From: Zeimonas sp036675585
GTDB taxonomy: Bacteria > Pseudomonadota > Gammaproteobacteria > Burkholderiales > Burkholderiaceae_E
Direction: 5' to 3'
Length of the DNA stretch: 64,000 nt
Assembly (NCBI GenBank): GCA_036675585.1
Contig: JAKFES010000001.1
Location: forward strand, 1-64,000
Below are positions 58,283-64,000 of the stretch, one piece after another (within the stretch, counting starts at the first letter, position 1; each line of letters begins with the position of its first letter). The notes under the pieces were generated by a model, which saw only the letters and a program-made list of their open reading frames with translations, did no database searches and was not told where the DNA came from. Made by a program: the position numbers and the translations under genes.

Positions 58283-58597
58283 CGCATTCACCATCTCGCC
58301 GTTGGACTTGAAGTAGCGCACCTTGCGCCCGTCCTCGAGCGTGCGTACGCCGACGCGGTCGCCCTTGCCGGTCGCCGCGTTCCACAGCATCAGGTTCGAC
58401 TGGTCGATCGGCATGGCCTTGTCGACGATGCCGCCCTGCTGTCCCTTCATCGGGTTCGGCCGCACGTGCTTGCGGACGAGGTTGATGCCCTCGACGACCA
58501 GGTGCGTCTCGTCGACCCGGCGCAGCACCGTGCCGCGCTTGCCCTTGTCGCGACCGGCGATGACGACGACCTCGTCGCCCTTGCGGATCTTGCGCAT
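58280..58597 (-). CDS. rplX: 50S ribosomal protein L24
   Basis: A 105-residue early-assembly 50S protein with a KOW motif: KIRKGDEVVVIAGRDKGKRG near 3-22. The gene starts one base after the rplN stop. It ends on a TGA that belongs to a heptad repeat. Confidence 0.97.
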   Translation of the reverse strand: MRKIRKGDEVVVIAGRDKGKRGTVLRRVDETHLVVEGINLVRKHVRPNPMKGQQGGIVDKAMPIDQSNLMLWNAATGKGDRVGVRTLEDGRKVRYFKSNGEMVNA

Positions 58598-58966
58598 TCA
58601 GATCACCTCCGGAGCGAGCGAAACGATCTTCATGAAGCGCTCGGTGCGAAGCTCGCGCGTGACCGGCCCGAAGATGCGCGTGCCGATCGGCTCGAGCTTG
58701 GCGTTCAGCAGCACCGCCGCGTTGCCGTCGAAGCGGATCAGCGAGCCGTCCTGGCGGCGCACGCCCTTGGCGGTGCGCACGACGACGGCGTTGTAGATCT
58801 CGCCTTTCTTGACCCGGCCGCGCGGCTGCGCCTCCTTCACCGACACCTTGATGATGTCGCCGATGCCGGCATAGCGACGCTTCGAGCCGCCCAGCACCTT
58901 GATACACATGACCGAACGCGCGCCCGTGTTGTCGGCGACGTCCAGCGTCGATTGCATCTGAATCAT
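58598..58966 (-). CDS. rplN: 50S ribosomal protein L14
   Basis: A 122-residue 50S protein that bridges to the 30S subunit. It begins MIQMQSTLDVADNTGARSVM and includes GDIIKVSVKEAQPRGRVKKG near 36-55. It is preceded by a 188-base gap with a good promoter, so it is probably the first gene of the spc transcription unit. Confidence 0.98.
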   Translation of the reverse strand: MIQMQSTLDVADNTGARSVMCIKVLGGSKRRYAGIGDIIKVSVKEAQPRGRVKKGEIYNAVVVRTAKGVRRQDGSLIRFDGNAAVLLNAKLEPIGTRIFGPVTRELRTERFMKIVSLAPEVI

Positions 58967-59055
58967 TTTTGCTTTCCCAACTTGATCCGCTTCGCGCCGC
59001 TCGATGCGAGCCGCGCCTGCGCGGTCAGTCTTGGTCCCGTGGTTTGGGGAATCCG

Positions 59056-59078
59056 GGGCGGCTCGAGAAAAACCGCCC
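59056..59078 (-). other. Stem-loop in the presumed rplN leader
   Basis: GGGCGG and CCGCCC form a 6-bp stem with an 11-base loop rich in T on the transcript strand. It lies just after the predicted start of the rplN promoter (59098-59126). It may be a leader hairpin or a weak end to transcripts entering from rpsQ. Confidence 0.35.
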
Positions 59079-59097
59079 GAGCAACCGGAAGCCGGCG

Positions 59098-59126
59098 ATT
59101 ATGGCACGCGCACAGCCGGTGCGCAA
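59098..59126 (-). promoter_or_regulatory. Candidate spc promoter ahead of rplN
   Basis: Reading leftward, TTGCGC (59126-59121) and CATAAT (59103-59098) are separated by exactly 17 bases; the -10 matches 5 of 6 positions. It lies in the 188-base gap between rpsQ and rplN, the same place as the spc promoter of E. coli. Confidence 0.55.
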
Positions 59127-59154
59127 GCCACGGCGCGGGAGTCCGACGAAGACC

Positions 59155-59451
59155 TCAGGCGGCGACCGCGCGCACCAGGCGCGCGACCGACCACGACTTG
59201 GTCCGCGAGATCGGGCGACCCTCCTGGATCTCGACCAGGTCGCCCTCGTTGTACGGTGTCTCGGCGTGCGCGTGGTACTTGGTGCTGCGCACGATGTACT
59301 TGCGGTAGACGGGGTGCATCACGCGCCGCTCGACCAGCACGGTGACCGTCTTCTGCATCTTCGTGCTGACCACGCGTCCGACCAGCGTCCGCTTGGTGCC
59401 TTTCGCGCTCGCCGGGGTCGCTGCCCCGGTCGTGGCTTCGCTCGTCGTCAT
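59155..59451 (-). CDS. rpsQ: 30S ribosomal protein S17
   Basis: A 98-residue primary 16S rRNA binder with an OB fold. The core starts KRTLVGRVVSTKMQKTVTVL near residue 20; the first 18 or so residues (TSEATTGAATPASAKG) are a disordered extension not found in E. coli (84 residues). ATG 59451 overlaps the rpmC stop. Last gene of the S10 block before the spc promoter gap. Confidence 0.97.
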   Translation of the reverse strand: MTTSEATTGAATPASAKGTKRTLVGRVVSTKMQKTVTVLVERRVMHPVYRKYIVRSTKYHAHAETPYNEGDLVEIQEGRPISRTKSWSVARLVRAVAA

Positions 59452-59642
59452 TTGCCCGCCGCCTTCTCGTTCATCACCGTGCGCACGCGGGCGATCGCCC
59501 GACGCGTCTTGCCCAGCTGGCTCGTGTTGTTCAGTTGCTGCGTCGCGATCTGCATGCGCAGCGAGAAATGCGCGCGCAGCAGGTCGTCGAGCTCCTTCTT
59601 GAGCGCCGCGGAATCCTTGGCGCGCAGTTCCTTCGCTGTCAT
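59448..59642 (-). CDS. rpmC: 50S ribosomal protein L29
   Basis: A 64-residue two-helix 50S protein near the tunnel exit and a signal-recognition-particle contact. Starts MTAKELRAKDSAALKKELDD and has the conserved LRMQIATQQLNNTSQLGKTR. Its ATG lies 25 bases past rplP; its stop overlaps rpsQ. Confidence 0.97.
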   Translation of the reverse strand: MTAKELRAKDSAALKKELDDLLRAHFSLRMQIATQQLNNTSQLGKTRRAIARVRTVMNEKAAGK

Positions 59643-59667
59643 CTCGATGTTCCTCCGGTCGCACCCA

Positions 59668-60084
<417 letters not shown>

Positions 60085-60115
60085 CGCTCACTCCTTGATC
60101 GGGCCGCGAAGGCCC

Positions 60116-60997
60116 TCAATCGCCTTTCTTCTCGCCGTCGGCGCCCGCAGCGCCGCCCGCGACCTTGCGCACGCGCTTGACGGCCGATTTCGGCGCCTCG
60201 GCCCCTTCGCCGGCGGACTTCTCCGCCGGCAGCGGCGCACCGCCTTCGCCGTCGGCGCGACGGCGCGGCCCGCGTGCGCCCGGACGTCCCGGCGCACGCC
60301 GCGTGCGGCGCTCGTCCTTCTCCGGACCGAGCGCGGCTTCCTTGTCGGCGCCCAGCGGCGCGTCGCTGCGACCGAGCGTGTCGCCCTTGTAGACCCAGAC
60401 CTTGACGCCGATGATCCCGTAGGTCGTGCGCGCCTCGGAGAAGCCGTAGTCGACGTCGGCACGCAGCGTGTGCAACGGCACGCGACCCTCGCGGTACCAC
60501 TCGGTGCGCGCGATCTCGATCCCGTTCAGCCGGCCGGCGCTCATGATCTTGATGCCCTGCGCGCCCAGGCGCATCGCGTTCTGCATCGCACGCTTCATCG
60601 CGCGGCGGAACATGATGCGTTTCTCGAGCTGCTGCGTGATCGAGTCGGCAATCAGCTGCGCGTCGATCTCGGGCTTGCGGATCTCCTCGATGTTCACGTG
60701 CACCGGCACGGCCATCAGGCGCTGCAGATCGACCTTGAGCAGCTCGATGTCCTCGCCCTTCTTGCCGATGACCACGCCGGGGCGCGCCGAGTAGATCGTG
60801 ATCCGCGCGTTCTTCGCCGGACGCTCGATCAGCACGCGACTCACCGAGGCGCTGCGCAGCTTGCGGCGCAGGTACTCGCGCACCTTGATGTCGTCGTTGA
60901 GCGTCTGGGCGAACTGGTCGCCGGTGGCGTACCAGCGCGACGACCAGTTGCGCGTGACGGACAGGCGAAAACCCGTCGGATGAATCTTCTGTCCCAT
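60116..60997 (-). CDS. rpsC: 30S ribosomal protein S3 with extended C-terminus
   Basis: A 293-residue 30S protein forming the mRNA entry channel and helicase. It begins MGQKIHPTGFRLSVTRNWSS. The KH domain is near 62-105 (GVVIGKKGEDIELLK), and the S3 C-terminal domain ends with YGIIGVKVWVYKGDTLGR near 210-227. About 65 further residues, rich in Arg, Gly, Ala, Glu and Pro, extend past the E. coli end (233 residues). Betaproteobacterial S3 proteins are often somewhat longer, but this tail is long. Confidence 0.97.
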   Translation of the reverse strand: MGQKIHPTGFRLSVTRNWSSRWYATGDQFAQTLNDDIKVREYLRRKLRSASVSRVLIERPAKNARITIYSARPGVVIGKKGEDIELLKVDLQRLMAVPVHVNIEEIRKPEIDAQLIADSITQQLEKRIMFRRAMKRAMQNAMRLGAQGIKIMSAGRLNGIEIARTEWYREGRVPLHTLRADVDYGFSEARTTYGIIGVKVWVYKGDTLGRSDAPLGADKEAALGPEKDERRTRRAPGRPGARGPRRRADGEGGAPLPAEKSAGEGAEAPKSAVKRVRKVAGGAAGADGEKKGD

Positions 60998-61022
60998 GTG
61001 TTTCCTCAGGAGCCCCGGGTGC

Positions 61023-61355
61023 TCACTTGTCGGCGACGGTCACGAAGATGTGGCACGTCTGCTTCTCGATGCGCGCGCCGCGGCCTTTCGCACGCGCCGC
61101 GAAACGGCGCATCGACTTGCCTTTCTCGACGTGGATCGTCTTGACCTTCAACTCGTCGATGTCGGCGCCGTCGTTGTGCTCGGCGTTGGCGATCGCCGAT
61201 TCGATCACCTTGCGCACGATCTTCGAGGCCTTCTTCGGCGAGAACTGCAGGATGTTCAGCGCCTGCTCGACCGGCTTGCCGCGCACGAGGTCGGCCACCA
61301 GCCGGCCCTTCTGCGCCGACAGGTGAACCCCTCTCAAAATGGCCTGGGTTTCCAT
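61023..61355 (-). CDS. rplV: 50S ribosomal protein L22
   Basis: A 110-residue protein with a beta-hairpin in the exit tunnel, a site of macrolide resistance changes. It begins METQAILRGVHLSAQKGRLV, and the hairpin segment is FAARAKGRGARIEKQTCHIF near 84-103. Length and motif are normal. Confidence 0.98.
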   Translation of the reverse strand: METQAILRGVHLSAQKGRLVADLVRGKPVEQALNILQFSPKKASKIVRKVIESAIANAEHNDGADIDELKVKTIHVEKGKSMRRFAARAKGRGARIEKQTCHIFVTVADK

Positions 61356-61365
61356 CGTCGTGTCC

Positions 61366-61647
61366 TCAGCGCTTCATCGACGACTTGCGGTCGGCGGCGT
61401 GGCCCTTGAACGTGCGCGTCAGCGCGAACTCGCCGAGCTTGTGCCCGACCATGTTCTCGTTGATGTACACGGGTACGTGCTGCTTGCCGTTGTGCACGGC
61501 GATGGTCAGCCCGATGAACTCGGGAACGATCGTCGAACGGCGCGACCAGGTGCGAATCGGCTTCTTGTCCTTGGTCGCGAGCGCGACGTCGATCTTCTTC
61601 ATCAGGTGCCCGTCGACGAACGGACCTTTCTTTACGGAACGTGCCAT
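61366..61647 (-). CDS. rpsS: 30S ribosomal protein S19
   Basis: A 93-residue head protein. Begins MARSVKKGPFVDGHLMKKID and includes TWSRRSTIVPEFIGLTIAVH near 34-53. Only 10 bases separate its end from rplV; rplB is 21 bases upstream. Confidence 0.98.
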   Translation of the reverse strand: MARSVKKGPFVDGHLMKKIDVALATKDKKPIRTWSRRSTIVPEFIGLTIAVHNGKQHVPVYINENMVGHKLGEFALTRTFKGHAADRKSSMKR

Positions 61648-61668
61648 GGCTTACTCGTCTGTGAGCGG

Positions 61669-62487
61669 TTACTTGCGGCCGCGCCGCTGCACGATCATCG
61701 AATCGGTGCGCTTGTTTCTGCGGGTCTTGTAGCCCTTCGTCGGCACGCCCCACGGCGACACCGGATGCCGGTTGCCGCGCGTGCGCCCGCCGTGCGGGTG
61801 GTCGACCGGGTTCATCGTCTCGCCGCGCACGGTCGGACGGATGCCGCGCCAGCGCGTCGCGCCGGCCTTGCCGATCTGGCGCAGGCTGTGCTCTTCGTTG
61901 CCGACTTCGCCGATCGTCGCACGGCACTCGATGTGCACCTTGCGGATCTCGCCCGAGCGCAGACGCACCTGCGCGTACGCGCCTTCGCGCGCCAGCAGCC
62001 GCGCCGACGCGCCGGCCGAACGCGCGATCTGCGCACCCTTGCCCGGCTGCATCTCGATGCAGTGGATCGACGCGCCGACCGGGATGTTGCGGATCGGCAG
62101 CGAGTTGCCCGGGCGGATCGGCGCCTCGGAGCCGTTCATCAGCGAAGCGCCCACGCCGACGCCGCGCGGCGCGAGGATGTAGCGACGCTCGCCGTCGGCA
62201 TAGCAGAGCAGGGCGAGATGCGCCGAGCGGTTCGGGTCGTACTCGAGGCGCTCGACCTTCGCCGGGATTCCGTCCTTGTTGCGACGAAAATCGACGACGC
62301 GGTATTGCGCCTTGTGCCCGCCGCCGCGATGACGCGTCGTGATGCGCCCGAGGTTGTTGCGTCCCGAGCCGCGCTTCTTGCTCTCGGTGAGCCCGTCGAC
62401 CGGCCTGCCCTTGTGCAGGTTCGGCGTGACGACCTTCACCATCGCGCGGCGGCCCGGCGAGGTCGGCTTGGTCTTGACGACAGCCAT
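61669..62487 (-). CDS. rplB: 50S ribosomal protein L2
   Basis: A 272-residue 50S protein close to the peptidyl-transferase centre. Starts MAVVKTKPTSPGRRAMVKVV; has RGGGHKAQYRVVDFRRNKDG near 54-73 and, near 220, NPVDHPHGGRTRGNRHPVSP. In the forms I recall that loop reads HPHGGGEG followed by about five residues, so this one is three residues shorter, which accounts for its length being just under the usual 274-276. ATG overlaps the rplW stop by one base (TGATG). Confidence 0.98.
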   Translation of the reverse strand: MAVVKTKPTSPGRRAMVKVVTPNLHKGRPVDGLTESKKRGSGRNNLGRITTRHRGGGHKAQYRVVDFRRNKDGIPAKVERLEYDPNRSAHLALLCYADGERRYILAPRGVGVGASLMNGSEAPIRPGNSLPIRNIPVGASIHCIEMQPGKGAQIARSAGASARLLAREGAYAQVRLRSGEIRKVHIECRATIGEVGNEEHSLRQIGKAGATRWRGIRPTVRGETMNPVDHPHGGRTRGNRHPVSPWGVPTKGYKTRRNKRTDSMIVQRRGRK

Positions 62488-62783
62488 CAGATGGCCTCTG
62501 CGAAGTTGATTTCCTGACCCGGTTTCAGGCTCACGTACGCCTTGCGCACGTTGCGGCGACGGCCGTTGAATCGGCCGAAGCGCTTGCTCTTGCCCTTCTG
62601 GTTCAGGACCTGCACCGACTCGACCTGCACCTTGAACAGCAGCTCGACCGCGGCTCGGATCTCGTCTTTCGAGGCGTCCTGCAGCACGCGGAACGCGACC
62701 TGGTTTTCCTTCTCGGCGATCATCGTCGCCTTCTCGGAGACGATCGGCGCGACCAGCACCGTCATCAGACGTTCGGTGTTCAT
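62487..62783 (-). CDS. rplW: 50S ribosomal protein L23
   Basis: A 98-residue exit-tunnel protein and trigger factor/SRP docking site. It begins MNTERLMTVLVAPIVSEKAT and includes ELLFKVQVESVQVLNQKGKS near 47-66. ATG 62783 is chosen because it overlaps the rplD stop by four bases; the frame is open further upstream only as a shadow of rplD. Confidence 0.97.
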   Translation of the reverse strand: MNTERLMTVLVAPIVSEKATMIAEKENQVAFRVLQDASKDEIRAAVELLFKVQVESVQVLNQKGKSKRFGRFNGRRRNVRKAYVSLKPGQEINFAEAI

Positions 62784-63412
62784 GCCAGCATCTCCTGAAC
62801 GCGAGCGAGCGCCGGGCGCGTGATCAGCACTTTCGAGAACTGCACCAGCGAGACCGGGTCGGCGTGGCGCGGCTCGAGCACGAGCACGTGCGGCAGGTTG
62901 CGCGAAGCCAGGTACAGGTTCTCGTCGATGCTGTCGGTGATCACGAGCACGGAATCGCCGTGGACGCCCAGGCCCATCGCCTTGATCTTGTCGGCGAGCA
63001 GGCGCGTCTTCGGCGCCTCGATCGTGAGTTCCTCGATGACCGCCACGCGGTCTTCGCGCGAGAGTTGCGAGAGGATCGAGCAGACCGCCGCGCGATACAT
63101 GCGCCGGTTGATCTTCTGCGTGAAGTTCTCGTCGGGCGAGTTCGGGAAGATCTTGCCGCCGCCGCGCCACAGCGGGCTCGACGTCATGCCGGCACGCGCG
63201 CGGCCGGTGCCCTTCTGGCGCCACGGCTTCTTCGTGGAGTGGCGCACCTCCGAGCGGTCTTTCTGCGCGCGGTTCGCGCTGCGACCGTTCGCGCGGAACG
63301 CGGTGACGACCTGGTGGATCAGCGGCTCGTTGAAATCGCGTCCGAAGATCGTGTCGGGGGCTTCGACCTTCGAGGCGGCCTGGCCCTGCGCGTCGAGCAG
63401 TTTCAGTTCCAT
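62780..63412 (-). CDS. rplD: 50S ribosomal protein L4
   Basis: A 210-residue protein with a tunnel-lining loop; in E. coli it also represses the S10 operon. Starts MELKLLDAQGQAASKVEAPD; the loop KKPWRQKGTGRARAGMTSSP near 61-80 is intact. Stop overlaps rplW; rplC ends 11 bases upstream. Confidence 0.98.
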   Translation of the reverse strand: MELKLLDAQGQAASKVEAPDTIFGRDFNEPLIHQVVTAFRANGRSANRAQKDRSEVRHSTKKPWRQKGTGRARAGMTSSPLWRGGGKIFPNSPDENFTQKINRRMYRAAVCSILSQLSREDRVAVIEELTIEAPKTRLLADKIKAMGLGVHGDSVLVITDSIDENLYLASRNLPHVLVLEPRHADPVSLVQFSKVLITRPALARVQEMLA

Positions 63413-63423
63413 TCGTGCGCTCC

Positions 63424-64000
63424 TCAGGCCTTGCCGGCCGCGCGCCTGCCCTTGGCGGGCGTGCGGACCGCGGGCGTCACGACGACGCTGCCGTTCTTCG
63501 AGCCGGGCACCGCGCCGCGAACGAGCAGCAGTCCGCGTTCGGCGTCGACGCGCGCGACCTCGAGGTTCTGCACCGTGCAGGTGACGTCGCCGAGATGACC
63601 CGACATCCGCTTGCCGGGGAACACGCGACCCGGATCCTGCGCCATCCCGATCGAGCCGGGGACGTTGTGCGAACGCGAGTTGCCGTGCGAAGCGCGCCCC
63701 GAACCGAAGTTGTGGCGCTTGATCGTGCCGGTGAAGCCCTTTCCGATCGAGGTGCCCTGCACGTCGACCATCTGGCCGGCGGAGAACATCTCGGCCTTGA
63801 GCACCGCACCCGGCTGCAGTTCGGCGAGCGCATCGGCCGGCGCGAGGAATTCGCGCAACACCGAACCGGCTTCGACGCCGGCCTTCGCGAAGTGTCCGGC
63901 CTGCGGCCGGGTCACGCGCGAAGCGCGGCGCTTGCCGAACGCGACCTGAACCGCGCTGTATCCGTCGGTCTCGACGGTCTTGATCTGGGTGACGCGATTG
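63424..64000 (-). CDS. rplC: 50S ribosomal protein L3 (5' end beyond the window)
   Basis: The visible 191 C-terminal residues belong to L3. The first of them read NRVTQIKTVETDGYSAVQVA, so about 20 N-terminal residues lie beyond base 64000. The central extension that reaches the peptidyl-transferase centre is seen as KRHNFGSGRASHGNSRSHN. The frame runs off the edge with no start; a GTG at 63915 is internal, not the start. Confidence 0.97.
   Translation of the reverse strand, partial: NRVTQIKTVETDGYSAVQVAFGKRRASRVTRPQAGHFAKAGVEAGSVLREFLAPADALAELQPGAVLKAEMFSAGQMVDVQGTSIGKGFTGTIKRHNFGSGRASHGNSRSHNVPGSIGMAQDPGRVFPGKRMSGHLGDVTCTVQNLEVARVDAERGLLLVRGAVPGSKNGSVVVTPAVRTPAKGRRAAGKA

Noticed and set aside
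63424..63915. A complete 163-residue L3 starting at GTG 63915
   Set aside because: The frame continues upstream to the window edge with conserved L3 residues (NRVTQIKT...), so the gene is longer and cut off.

Overview
The window is about 64 kb of very GC-rich chromosomal DNA with dense genes, ATGA/TGATG-type stop-start overlaps, and housekeeping clusters in the order typical of Betaproteobacteria, most likely Burkholderiales. Pointers are pilMNOPQ-aroK-aroB-dgt near gltBD, cytochrome c4-engB-hemB near rplQ, lptM-lysA, and infA-rpmJ between secY and rpsM. I saw no rRNA, tRNA, CRISPR array, insertion sequence, phage gene or integrase.

Layout, left to right. (1) 1-4874: ssb and an MFS exporter on the minus strand, divergent from uvrA. 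(2) 4945-6764: mtnA and a class II aldolase, translationally coupled, which looks like a two-gene piece of the 5'-deoxynucleoside (DHAP) shunt. (3) 6832-15872: a complete cbb3 oxidase locus of nine or ten genes (TauE/SafE-like protein, ccoI, ccoS, ccoN, ccoO, ccoQ, ccoP, ccoG, fixH and a small membrane protein), preceded by an FNR-type box. (4) 15879-23179: hslR, a MaoC-type hydratase, gltB and gltD. (5) 23539-29942: an RND efflux operon with its own TetR gene as last member and a palindromic operator over its promoter; it sits between gltB and dgt, which I recall as neighbours in related genomes. (6) 29950-38058: pilMNOPQ, aroK, aroB, dgt, one leftward run. (7) 38339-42306: penicillin-binding protein 1A, lptM, lysA. 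(8) 42277-49805: msrPQ, a c4-type cytochrome, engB, hemB, corA, cutA and an ABC-2 exporter pair. (9) 49846-64000: the S10-spc-alpha ribosomal super-operon read leftward from rplC (cut by the window edge) to rplQ.

How the parts work together: ccoI, TauE/SafE, ccoS, ccoG and fixH supply copper and assemble the ccoNOQP oxidase for microaerobic respiration, and the c4 cytochrome is a plausible electron donor. GltBD assimilates ammonia. AroK and AroB feed chorismate synthesis. PilMNOPQ builds the type IV pilus inner-membrane platform and secretin. MsrPQ repairs oxidised periplasmic proteins using quinone electrons.

The window is mostly conserved core genome and I found no wholly new multi-gene system. 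The most unusual signals are non-coding: a 31-bp inverted repeat made of GGGTGAA heptads between rpsK and rpsD, a related heptad run at the rplX stop codon, a spc-type promoter between rpsQ and rplN, the efflux operator, and several hairpins placed on stop codons. The mtnA-aldolase pair, a shortened loop in ribosomal protein L2 and a heptapeptide-repeat leader on the efflux outer-membrane lipoprotein are the most interesting protein-level points.
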